Shown piece by piece: positions 17,936-25,834 of a DNA stretch of 64,000 nucleotides. Under the pieces are notes generated by a model that saw only the letters and a program-made list of their open reading frames with translations, did no database searches and was not told where the DNA came from. The stretch spans positions 434,001 to 498,000 of the forward strand of contig NZ_PVTL01000001.1 in the NCBI RefSeq assembly GCF_003003265.1, written 5' to 3'. The stretch comes from Glaciihabitans tibetensis. GTDB taxonomy: Bacteria; Actinomycetota; Actinomycetes; Actinomycetales; Microbacteriaceae. Both the position numbers and the translations under genes were made by a program. Numbering within the stretch: the first letter of the stretch is position 1; every line of letters starts with the position of its first letter.

Positions 17936-19429
17936 CTACGCGAGGGAAAATTCCTCGGCCAAAGCGAACAATGCGCGCACCGTGACTCCGGTGGGGCCGT
18001 GCGGGGTGAACCCGTAGCCGCCGCCGGAGTTTTCTGCGGGGCCGGCGATATCGAGGTGGGCCCACGGAATCGTGCGGGCCGCGTCTCCCTCGCCGACGCT
18101 TCCGACGAAGTCCTGCAGGAACACTCCGGCGAGCAGCATCCCGCTGGCAGTGTTTCCGGGTTTGATATTGGCGATGTCCGCGACATCCGAATTCAACAGC
18201 GCCCGGAGGTAGGCGGGAAGCGGCATCGGCCACAGCGTTTCACCCACCCGCGTTGCGGTCGCGACGATCTGGGTGACAAGAGCCTCATCACCCATCGCGC
18301 CGACGTAGCGGTTGCCCAGGGCAACAACCTGCGCTCCCGTCAGTGTGGCGATGTCGATGATTGCGTCGGGTTGTTCTTCGCTCGCGGCGATCAGGCCGTC
18401 GGCGAGAACGAGGCGACCCTCGGCGTCGGTGTTGAGGACCTCGACAGTTTTTCCGCCGCGAAGCGTGAGGACGTCATTCGGGCGGGCGGCGGTGCCCGAC
18501 GGCATGTTCTCGGCGATGCACAGCCAGGCCGTCACACGCACGGGCAGCGCGGCTTTGGCCACCGCGAGCGTCACTGCGAGTGCGGTCGCAGCACCGGTCA
18601 TGTCGTACTTCATGCCGATCATCGATGCCGGCGGCTTCAGCGAAAGTCCGCCGGAGTCGAACGTGATTCCTTTTCCGACCAATGCAAGGTGGCGCTCGGC
18701 GCCTGCTGGGGAGTAGCTCACCTTGACCAGGCGGGGCCCACGGCTGGAACCGAGTCCGACCCCGAGGATGCCACCGAAACCACCAGCGGCGAGCTCTGCC
18801 TCGGCGAGCACCTCCACCTCGACCGGAAGTCCCTCGGCGAGATCGATGCTCGCCTGCGCGAGTGTCTCGGGGTAGAGGTGCGACGGTGGGGCGTTCACCA
18901 GGTCGCGCACGGTGTGCACCGCGACCGCGGTCACCGCGGCGCGCGCCACGAGTGCGTCGCTGTCGTCGACGCCGCTCGCCACGACGATGCTGGTTGCTGC
19001 CGTCTTGGTGGACTTCAGGGAACTGACGCGGTAGGCGGTGTAGTCATACGCGCCGAGTGCCGCTCCCTCGAGGACCGCGAGGAGGTCGTCCGCGGTTTCG
19101 GTGGGAAGCGCGATTGCGATGGAGTCGATGCCGCGAAGTTGCCGAGCCGCGGCACCTGCGGCGTAGCGCAGGTCGTCGGGGGAGACGGTACTGCCGACGC
19201 CCACGAGAGCGATGCTGCGTGCCGCGCCGGATGCGGAGGGAAGACGTCGCAGCTCATCCACGGCGCCGGTCACCCCGATCAGGGCCAGCTGGTCCTGAAG
19301 TCCCGCCATTCCGGGGTCGTCCAGAAGCAGACGCGGACCGTCCTCCGTCTTCCTCACTCCCACCACAAGCACGTCGACGTCGATGGTTGTGGCGGGCAGA
19401 GCGGAAACAGTAAGTACGGGGACAGTCAT
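17936..19429 (-). CDS. pepA: Leucyl aminopeptidase, M17 family
   Basis: Cytosolic metallo-aminopeptidase that trims N-terminal residues from peptides. It is 497 aa with the two-domain M17 layout. The metal and catalytic residues are visible in LVGKGITFDSGGLSLKP, MKYDMTGAA and the signature NTDAEGRLVLADGL. The C-terminus has GYGFTPHGPTGVTVR. The ATG at 19429 is 6 nt after TAACAT, which suggests a leaderless message. It is divergent from the PAC2 gene, with about 100 bp between them. Confidence 0.95.
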   Translation of the reverse strand: MTVPVLTVSALPATTIDVDVLVVGVRKTEDGPRLLLDDPGMAGLQDQLALIGVTGAVDELRRLPSASGAARSIALVGVGSTVSPDDLRYAAGAAARQLRGIDSIAIALPTETADDLLAVLEGAALGAYDYTAYRVSSLKSTKTAATSIVVASGVDDSDALVARAAVTAVAVHTVRDLVNAPPSHLYPETLAQASIDLAEGLPVEVEVLAEAELAAGGFGGILGVGLGSSRGPRLVKVSYSPAGAERHLALVGKGITFDSGGLSLKPPASMIGMKYDMTGAATALAVTLAVAKAALPVRVTAWLCIAENMPSGTAARPNDVLTLRGGKTVEVLNTDAEGRLVLADGLIAASEEQPDAIIDIATLTGAQVVALGNRYVGAMGDEALVTQIVATATRVGETLWPMPLPAYLRALLNSDVADIANIKPGNTASGMLLAGVFLQDFVGSVGEGDAARTIPWAHLDIAGPAENSGGGYGFTPHGPTGVTVRALFALAEEFSLA

Positions 19430-19435
19430 GGAGCC

Positions 19436-19441
19436 ATGTTA
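19436..19441 (-). promoter_or_regulatory. -10-like hexamer TAACAT, pepA
   Basis: TANNNT hexamer ending 6 nt before the pepA ATG. Confidence 0.45.
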
Positions 19442-19522
19442 CCGAGATGGCATTGGAGGGCTGTTCGCTCTGGGCACCAACGCGGCTGCCCGCGAAGCAG
19501 GTTGCCGTGTGCCGGCCGCGAT

Positions 19523-19528
19523 TAGAGT
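19523..19528 (+). promoter_or_regulatory. -10-like hexamer TAGAGT, PAC2 gene
   Basis: TANNNT hexamer ending 6 nt before the ATG at 19535. Confidence 0.45.
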
Positions 19529-19534
19529 TGAAGG

Positions 19535-20455
19535 ATGCGAGATCCTGCAGGCCTATACGACCTCACCACCGATGTGGCGGAGGTTCCCTCTGGCCTGCAC
19601 TTGGTTGCCGGACTCACCGGCTTCGCTGACGCGGGCGGCGCGGTTACCCAGTTCAGCGAGTACCTGCTCGACACGCTCGACCACAGCACCGTCGCAGAGT
19701 TCGACACAGACGCCCTCCTCGACTACCGCGCACGTCGACCTGTGATCTCGTTTGACCATGATCACCTCACCGACTACCGACCGTCGCGGCTCAACCTTTA
19801 CCTGGTCCATGACGAACTCGGGCAACCGTTTTTGCTGTTGACGGGTTTCGAGCCTGATTTCCAGTGGGAGCGGTTCACCGCCGCGGTAACGCAGCTGGTC
19901 GACCGGTTTGACGTCAAGGCCACGACCTGGGTGCACGCCATACCGATGCCCGTGCCGCACACCCGACCGATGGGTGTCACGGTCAGTGGCAATCGGTCCG
20001 ACCTCGTCGAGTCTCTGTCTGTCTGGCGCCCGCGCACCCAGGTGGCGGCGAACGCGTTGCACCTGGTCGAGTACCGGCTCCAGGAAACGGGACATTCCAC
20101 CGCGGGATTCGTTCTGCTCGTGCCCCACTACCTCGCCGAGACCGAATACCCCCTCGCGGCGGTCACCGCGCTGGAGAGCATCAGCGCTGCCACCGGGCTG
20201 ATCTTCCCGACCGACACCCTCCGCGAACAGGGGCGGGAGTTCGTCACCAAAATCGACGATCAGGTCGAAAGCAACCCGGAGTTGGCCCGCCTGGTGACGA
20301 CGCTCGAGGAGCGCCACGACAACTACATGCTCGACAACCCGATGCGGTCGCCGCTGACCGATGAAGACGGGGAGCTTCCGTCCGCAGACGCCATCGCGGC
20401 TGAGCTCGAGAATTTCCTTGCTATCCGCAGGGATGACGACACCTCTTCGTCCTGA
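19535..20455 (+). CDS. PAC2 (proteasome assembly chaperone-like) family protein
   Basis: 306-residue cytosolic protein of the PAC2 family, whose archaeal and eukaryotic members help assemble proteasomes; bacterial roles are not settled. Typical features are GLTGFADAGGAVTQF near the N-terminus, LLLTGFEPDFQWERF, THVHAIP-like WVHAIPMPVPHTRP, and a C-terminal helical part ending in an acidic tail. The ATG follows TAGAGT by 6 nt. It is followed after 60 bp by an MFS gene with its own -10-like site. Whether this organism has a 20S proteasome cannot be judged from the window. Confidence 0.88.
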   Translation: MRDPAGLYDLTTDVAEVPSGLHLVAGLTGFADAGGAVTQFSEYLLDTLDHSTVAEFDTDALLDYRARRPVISFDHDHLTDYRPSRLNLYLVHDELGQPFLLLTGFEPDFQWERFTAAVTQLVDRFDVKATTWVHAIPMPVPHTRPMGVTVSGNRSDLVESLSVWRPRTQVAANALHLVEYRLQETGHSTAGFVLLVPHYLAETEYPLAAVTALESISAATGLIFPTDTLREQGREFVTKIDDQVESNPELARLVTTLEERHDNYMLDNPMRSPLTDEDGELPSADAIAAELENFLAIRRDDDTSSS

Positions 20456-20503
20456 GCCGCGGCCCGCAGCATCCGACCAAAATAAAGGGTGAACCGGGGC
20501 CGG

Positions 20504-20509
20504 TAGACT
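20504..20509 (+). promoter_or_regulatory. -10-like hexamer TAGACT, MFS gene
   Basis: TANNNT hexamer ending 6 nt before the GTG at 20516. Confidence 0.5.
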
Positions 20510-20515
20510 TCACCG

Positions 20516-21850
20516 GTGAATTCTCGACGATCGTGGCTTATTTTTTCGTTCGCCACTTTCGCCTACGTAATCGCTGTGATGCAACGCAGCTCGCTAGGCA
20601 TCGCTGGCGTTGACTCTATCGAGCGTTTCGACGTCTCCGCGGCGGTGCTGTCCACACTGGCCGTCGTGCAGCTGGTCGTGTACGCGGGGCTGCAGATCCC
20701 GGTTGGGCTCGCTCTCGACCGCGTCGGCCCCCGGTTTCTCATCACCCTCGGTGCCACGCTCATGGTGCTTGGCCAGGCCAGCCTCGCGCTGGCCCCAGGC
20801 ATTGGTGTGGCAATCGTTGGGCGCGTTTTGGTCGGCGCTGGTGACGCGATGACGTTCATTTCGATTCTGCGGTTGCTGTCCAACTGGTTCTCGGGCCGGT
20901 CGCTCCCGCTGGTGTCGCAGCTTCTCGGCACGATCGGCACGCTCGGTCAGGTGCTTTCGGCGATTCCGCTCTCCGCACTCCTTCACCAGGCGGGATGGTC
21001 GACGACGTACCTCGTCGCTTCCGGCGCCTCACTGCTTGGCCTCCTCGGCGTGCTGGCCTTTGTGCGAAACGGGATACCGCCCTCGACGCGGTCCATCGAC
21101 CTTCCGGGACACCGCGTGTCGATTGTTGCGCAACTCCGGTCCAGCCTGAGTCGGCCAGGCACCCGCCTCGGATTCTGGTCTCACTTCGTGACCCAGTCGT
21201 CTGGGACCGTGTTCACGTTGCTCTGGGGCTTTCCGTTTCTTTCTGTCGGGCTCGGGTACGGGCCGGCGGTCGCCTCGGTGCTGCTCACGGTCATCGTGGC
21301 GAGCGCGATGGTGACGGGCCCCGTGCTCGGCATGCTCTCCGCACGGTTTCCATCCCGCCGCAGTAATGCCGTGATCGGCATCGTCTGTGCCCTTGCGGTG
21401 TCGTGGGGTCTGGTGCTCGGCTGGCCCGGCCAGCCGCCGTTCTGGTGCGCCGTGCTGTTGGTGGTGGTGATCGGCGCGGGTGGTCCCGGGTCGCTGATCG
21501 GGTTTGACTTTGCCCGCACCTTCAATCCGCTGCGCAGTCTGGGCTCGGCGACGGGCATCGTGAACGTGGGCGGCTTCCTGGCCGCCTTCTCGATGATGTT
21601 CCTCATCGGGATCGTGCTCGACCTGCTCGACAGCGCGCGCGGCGGCACCGGCAACCCGGCGGAGCTCTACTCGCTTGACTCCTTCCGGATCGCCTTTCTC
21701 GTGCAGTATCTCGTCGTGGGGACCGGCATGATATTCCTTTTCCGGTCCCGGCGACAGACCCGAAAGCGGATGCACGAGCAAGAGGGAATACAAGTGGCCC
21801 CGTTGTGGGTTGCACTAACCAGGGCAATAAAGCACAACACAGGCCGGTAG
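20516..21850 (+). CDS. MFS transporter
   Basis: 444-residue polytopic membrane protein with about 12 hydrophobic segments and the MFS loop-2/3 motif in the form GLALDRVGPRFL. A long cytosolic loop lies near residues 190-215, and the C-terminus is basic. The start is a GTG 6 nt after TAGACT. No ligand-specific residues can be read, so the substrate is unknown. The gene stands alone between the PAC2 gene and sigA. Confidence 0.9.
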   Translation: MNSRRSWLIFSFATFAYVIAVMQRSSLGIAGVDSIERFDVSAAVLSTLAVVQLVVYAGLQIPVGLALDRVGPRFLITLGATLMVLGQASLALAPGIGVAIVGRVLVGAGDAMTFISILRLLSNWFSGRSLPLVSQLLGTIGTLGQVLSAIPLSALLHQAGWSTTYLVASGASLLGLLGVLAFVRNGIPPSTRSIDLPGHRVSIVAQLRSSLSRPGTRLGFWSHFVTQSSGTVFTLLWGFPFLSVGLGYGPAVASVLLTVIVASAMVTGPVLGMLSARFPSRRSNAVIGIVCALAVSWGLVLGWPGQPPFWCAVLLVVVIGAGGPGSLIGFDFARTFNPLRSLGSATGIVNVGGFLAAFSMMFLIGIVLDLLDSARGGTGNPAELYSLDSFRIAFLVQYLVVGTGMIFLFRSRRQTRKRMHEQEGIQVAPLWVALTRAIKHNTGR

Positions 21851-22006
21851 ACAGGCTTGTCGGTGGCGGAAATGCCCGCAAAACCGTGCAATAATTGAAA
21901 TAAGACCCGGTCAGTTCCTCCCGTGGCATGTGACACCCTCTGGTGTTGCTGCTGAGGACTTGACATGGGTCTTAGTACTGCCCAAAAACCCCGGAAAGGT
22001 GTTCGA

Positions 22007-23320
22007 ATGGCAACCCGAACCAAGACCGAGACGCGCGAAACGTCGGCTATCGACGAGGTCACTGTCGACCAGACCACCGCAGCGTCCACCGCAACAGCGA
22101 AGGCACCTGCGAAGGCGAAGGCTGCCGTAAAGGCACCCGCAAAGGTAGCTGCGAAGGCACCCGCGAAGGCGAAGCGCGCCACCAAGGCGTCCGATGACGA
22201 GACCGAGACCGAAGACGACGCTGAGCCCGAAGTGGTTGTCGTTGAGGTTGAGGCGGATGACACCGTCAAGGAGGTTCCCACCGAGGAGACCGACGATGAC
22301 GACAGCAAGGCGAAGCCGGTAGAAGAGCTTCCCAAGGGCGCTCTCGTGCTCTCCATCGTGGACGACGACGATGATGTTCCCGTCTACTCTTCAGCGATCA
22401 CCGGTGCAACCGCTGACCCGGTCAAGGACTACCTGAAGCAGATCGGTAAGGTCGCGCTTCTGAACGCGGCTGAAGAAGTCGAGCTCGCAATGCGTATCGA
22501 GGCGGGTCTGTTCGCCGAGGACAAGCTCTCTGAGATGTCTGACGCCGAGCGTAAGACCCCGCTCGGTCGCGAGCTGCAGTGGGTGTCGAAGGACGGCCAG
22601 CGTGCGAAGAGCCACCTGCTCGGGGCCAACCTTCGCCTCGTTGTCTCCCTCGCGAAGCGATACACCGGCCGCGGGATGCAGTTCCTTGACCTGATCCAGG
22701 AGGGCAACCTCGGTCTGATTCGTGCCGTCGAGAAGTTCGACTACACCAAGGGATTCAAGTTCTCCACCTACGCGACCTGGTGGATCCGCCAGGCGATCAC
22801 CCGCGCCATGGCAGACCAGGCCCGCACCATCCGTATTCCGGTGCACATGGTCGAGGTCATCAACAAGCTTGCCCGGGTACAGCGCCAGATGCTTCAGGAC
22901 CTTGGCCGGGAGCCCACCCCCGAAGAGCTGAGCCGCGAGCTCGACATGACCCCCGAAAAGGTCATTGAGGTGCAGAAGTACGGTCGCGAACCGATTTCTC
23001 TTCACACCCCGCTTGGCGAGGACGGCGACAGCGAATTCGGAGACCTCATCGAGGACACCGAAGCTGTTGTGCCTGCAGACGCGGTGGGATTCACCATGCT
23101 GCAGAAGCAACTCGAAAGCCTGCTCGACTCGCTGTCCGAGCGCGAAGCCGGAGTCATCCGGATGCGCTTCGGCCTCGGCGACGGCATGCCCAAGACGCTC
23201 GACCAGATCGGCGACACCTTCGGCGTGACGCGCGAGCGCATTCGCCAGATTGAGTCGAAGACGATGGCGAAGCTTCGCCACCCGTCGCGGTCTCAGTCGC
23301 TGCGCGACTACCTCGAGTAG
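22007..23320 (+). CDS. sigA: RNA polymerase primary sigma factor (SigA/RpoD)
   Basis: Housekeeping sigma factor, 437 aa. Residues about 30-65 are Ala/Lys/Pro repeats (KAPAKAKAA type), followed by an acidic stretch of roughly 65 residues. Region 1.2 follows ([16 protein letters not shown]). Region 2 includes [20 protein letters not shown] and the -10-recognition helix [13 protein letters not shown]. Regions 3 and 4 end with the -35 helix [13 protein letters not shown] and a terminal [15 protein letters not shown]. The ATG at 22007 has GGAAAGG 7 nt upstream. An ATG at 21965 is in frame but lacks a ribosome site. Confidence 0.98.
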   Translation: MATRTKTETRETSAIDEVTVDQTTAASTATAKAPAKAKAAVKAPAKVAAKAPAKAKRATKASDDETETEDDAEPEVVVVEVEADDTVKEVPTEETDDDDSKAKPVEELPKGALVLSIVDDDDDVPVYSSAITGATADPVKDYLKQIGKVALLNAAEEVELAMRIEAGLFAEDKLSEMSDAERKTPLGRELQWVSKDGQRAKSHLLGANLRLVVSLAKRYTGRGMQFLDLIQEGNLGLIRAVEKFDYTKGFKFSTYATWWIRQAITRAMADQARTIRIPVHMVEVINKLARVQRQMLQDLGREPTPEELSRELDMTPEKVIEVQKYGREPISLHTPLGEDGDSEFGDLIEDTEAVVPADAVGFTMLQKQLESLLDSLSEREAGVIRMRFGLGDGMPKTLDQIGDTFGVTRERIRQIESKTMAKLRHPSRSQSLRDYLE

Positions 23321-23327
23321 GCCCGCT

Positions 23328-24578
23328 CTGGCTCTGTACGCGCCGGCCATCCTGGCCGGCCGACTCATTCGAGTGGCCGCCAGGATGCGCAAGCGCGGAG
23401 GCGGTTCGGCCGTGCCCGGTCTCGTCGTCAATCGAATTGCACCAGGTTTCCTCGCTGCAACCCTTGGTGGCTTTCCCGACGGACTCGTGGTCGTCACGGG
23501 TTCCAGCGGAAAGTCGACGACCACCAAGATGCTCGTCGCCATCCTCGAGGCGCACGGAAAGAGCATCTTCACGAACCCCTCGACCGCGAACATCGCGCAG
23601 GGTTTGACCAGTGCTCTGCTTGAGCGCGTCGACCTGCGCGGGCGAATCGATGCTCAAATCGGGGTTCTCGAGATGGACGAGGGCCACGGAGCCCAGATCG
23701 CTCCCTCCCTCGCGCCACGGGTGGTTCTTCTCACCAACGTGATGACCGACCAGATCGATCGGTTCCACGATTCGGAGAAGGTCGCCGCGATGCTCGCCAC
23801 AATCGCGGGTCGCGCCACGCAGAGCGTTGTGGTGAATGCGGATGATGGGATGCTCCTCGATATCGTCGCGGGCCAGCACACCGCCACCGAAGTGGTGCGG
23901 TTCGGTGTCAGTCGGAGCGTTCTCGACGCCAACCCGCGAGGGCTCGGGTACACGCGAACCGCTTCCGGCCGGATCGATCCGACGGAGGGGACCGTAGTAA
24001 CTGGCGTGAACGGGCGCTCCGCCACGGTCAGCATTGCGGGCGAGAGTGTCGAAATCGCGCTTCCCGCCCGCGGCACGCACTACGCGGTCGACGCCGCCGG
24101 GGCGCTGAGCGCAGCGGAGGCCGTGCTGGGAAACAGCTTCGACCCCGCGACCGCCGCTGCCGCCGTGAGCGCGGTGGAGCCCGTGTTCGGCCGCGGTGAA
24201 GTCGTCACCGTTCGTGGTCAGCGGGTCGAGTTCGTGTTGGTGCAGAATCCCGCGAGCTTCCAGCTCAACATCGACAGCCTCGAACGGGGCCTCGACCAGA
24301 TCTTCGTTGCCGTCGGATCCGACGTGCGCGATCCCTCCTACCTGTGGCCGGTGGACAGCTCGCCGCTCGGACGGGTGACGATCGTGAGCGGGTCAAAAGC
24401 GTACGAGATGGCGTTGCAGCTGAGCTACCAGGGGGTCATGATCGGCACGGTCAATCCCGATCTGCCCGCGGCCCTCGACGAGTTCCTCGCGCTCCCCGCC
24501 CCCGAGAAGGGAATCAAGACCGTGGTCTTCACCGCCGATTCGATGCGCCGCAGCCGCGCGCACCTGGGGCTGGCATGA
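23328..24578 (+). CDS. murT: MurT-like Mur ligase (isoglutaminyl synthase-like subunit), zinc ribbon absent
   Basis: Homologue of MurT, which with GatD amidates the D-Glu alpha-carboxyl of lipid II. About 416 aa: a short hydrophobic N-terminus, the core region GGGSAVPGLVVNRIAPGFL, the ATP loop VTGSSGKSTTTKML (near 23499), VLEMDEGHGAQIAP, VVLLTNVMTDQIDRFHD and a C-terminal DUF1727-like domain. Unusual points: there is no Cys at all, so the four-Cys zinc ribbon of characterised MurT is missing. The usual KNPAG reads QNPAS (near 24246). The DUF1727 motif reads GSDVRDPSYLWPVD (24315-24356), shorter than the usual form. No ATG/GTG exists between the sigA stop and the conserved region; CTG 23328 is my best guess, with TTG 23250, GTG 23373 or ATG 23385 as alternatives. 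It overlaps gatD by 4 bp. Confidence 0.85.
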   Translation: MALYAPAILAGRLIRVAARMRKRGGGSAVPGLVVNRIAPGFLAATLGGFPDGLVVVTGSSGKSTTTKMLVAILEAHGKSIFTNPSTANIAQGLTSALLERVDLRGRIDAQIGVLEMDEGHGAQIAPSLAPRVVLLTNVMTDQIDRFHDSEKVAAMLATIAGRATQSVVVNADDGMLLDIVAGQHTATEVVRFGVSRSVLDANPRGLGYTRTASGRIDPTEGTVVTGVNGRSATVSIAGESVEIALPARGTHYAVDAAGALSAAEAVLGNSFDPATAAAAVSAVEPVFGRGEVVTVRGQRVEFVLVQNPASFQLNIDSLERGLDQIFVAVGSDVRDPSYLWPVDSSPLGRVTIVSGSKAYEMALQLSYQGVMIGTVNPDLPAALDEFLALPAPEKGIKTVVFTADSMRRSRAHLGLA

Positions 24579-25312
24579 GTCCCGTGTTAGGCATTCTCAG
24601 CGTCTTCCCCGAGCTGTTCAACGTCAACGGCGACGCAGAGAATGCCGCCGTGCTGGCTGCCCGTTCCCGCTGGTCGGGGCGCTCCGCGCGCGTCATCCGC
24701 CTCGCCCTCGGGGAAAAGGCACCCGAGAGTGCTCCGGGCATGATCGTGATTGGTTCAACGACCGACGCGGTGCTCCCCGAGGCAATTGCAGCGCTCCGGC
24801 TGCTTCGCGCGAGCCTGGCCGAGTGGATCGCTGCCGGCGTTCCGCTGCTTGCCGTGGGCACCGGGTGGGAGTTGCTCAGCGACAGCATCGAGCTCCCGTC
24901 CGGCACCGTCGACGGGCTCGGGTTGGTTCCTGGGCGTGCCGTCGCTGCCGATACTCGGGTCGCAGACGACCTGGTCATCGCGTCAGCGTTCGGGCGCCTC
25001 ACCGGATTCGAAAATCATGCGCGCAACTACGAGTTGCCTGCGCAGACCCAGGGACTCGGCTCCATCATCTACGGCAGGGGCAATGGCGGCGGCGTCGGTG
25101 CCTCGGAGGGCCTGGTCCTCGGAAGCGTCATAGGCACTCATCTGCACGGACCGGTTCTCGCCAAGAATCCGGCACTGGCAGATCACCTGCTGTCGATTGC
25201 GCTGCCCGGGTATGACTCGCGCACCGTTCCGAGCGGTCGTGTGGACGATTTCGCGCGGGCGGCCCGCAACGTCATCGCTACCCGGCTGGAACTCGCGCTC
25301 GAAACCGCCTGA
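24575..25312 (+). CDS. gatD: GatD-like class I glutamine amidotransferase lacking the catalytic Cys
   Basis: Homologue of GatD, the glutaminase partner of MurT. 245 aa with the GATase1 fold: LGILSVFPELFNVNGDAENAAVL at the N-terminus and IGTHLHGPVLAKNP near the end (His191, matching His189 of S. aureus GatD). The nucleophile elbow, normally IxxICGGYQ, reads LLAVGTGWELL: Gly95 (codon 24857-24859) replaces the catalytic Cys, and there is no Cys anywhere in the protein. It should not release ammonia from glutamine. It starts with ATG overlapping the murT stop (ATGA), so the two are co-translated. Most likely a structural or regulatory partner of MurT. Confidence 0.88.
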   Translation: MSPVLGILSVFPELFNVNGDAENAAVLAARSRWSGRSARVIRLALGEKAPESAPGMIVIGSTTDAVLPEAIAALRLLRASLAEWIAAGVPLLAVGTGWELLSDSIELPSGTVDGLGLVPGRAVAADTRVADDLVIASAFGRLTGFENHARNYELPAQTQGLGSIIYGRGNGGGVGASEGLVLGSVIGTHLHGPVLAKNPALADHLLSIALPGYDSRTVPSGRVDDFARAARNVIATRLELALETA

Positions 25313-25335
25313 TCCTCAATCGCCTGGCCGGAGAC

Positions 25336-25372
25336 ACAAATAGCCCGGGACTCGAGGTCCCGGGCTATTTGT
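25336..25372. terminator. Bidirectional terminator between gatD and the DUF7455 gene
   Basis: Perfect 16-bp arms (ACAAATAGCCCGGGAC, 25336-25351; mate 25357-25372) with loop TCGAG. A/T-rich ends on both sides suit termination in both directions. A second hairpin, GCAACC-GCAA-GGTTGC (25375-25390), follows. Confidence 0.85.
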
Positions 25373-25400
25373 GGGCAACCGCAAGGTTGCTCGTGACGAT

Positions 25401-25631
25401 CTAGGCGCGTGCGCCTTCGAGGAGCTTGCTCGACTCGTCGTGCCATTCGAGGGCGGTGGCGGAGAGCTTCTCCTTGAACTTCGCTCCGTGGTGCGCGCAG
25501 AAGAAGAGCTGGCCGCTGGCCATCGTGACGCGAACGTAGGCCTGTGCACCGCAGCTGTCGCAGCGATCGAGAGCGCTCAGCTCGTTCGGGGCGGCAAGCT
25601 CTACGTTCTGCTCGTTGGTGATCTGAGACAT
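25401..25631 (-). CDS. DUF7455 small zinc-ribbon-like protein
   Basis: 76-residue protein with a Cys-x2-Cys (RCDSCGAQAYV) and a Cys-x2-His (FFCAHHGAKF) that could hold one zinc ion. The N-terminus is acidic and Asn/Glu-rich. The ATG at 25631 has GAAGGAG upstream. It is a conserved actinobacterial family next to sigA/topoisomerase genes; function unknown. It ends next to the shared terminator. Confidence 0.85.
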   Translation of the reverse strand: MSQITNEQNVELAAPNELSALDRCDSCGAQAYVRVTMASGQLFFCAHHGAKFKEKLSATALEWHDESSKLLEGARA

Positions 25632-25834
25632 GTGTGCTGCTCCTTCGGGCTGAGGTGAATTTTCCCGTTCATCTATACAAGCATGCACTCGTTACAGACG
25701 TACGACTTTTGGCGGTATTTCGCTGTACGCGTACGCTGCCGGGTTGCGGGAGTGTTGGTGAACGTCGTGGCGCTTCCGCGTCACTATTCTAGAAAAGCCG
25801 TGTTTGGCGCATTTCATTCCCTAAAAGGAGTTTC

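Noticed and set aside
25720..25732. GTACGCGTAC palindrome upstream of parE
   Set aside because: Ten bases only and no supporting context; likely chance in GC-rich DNA.
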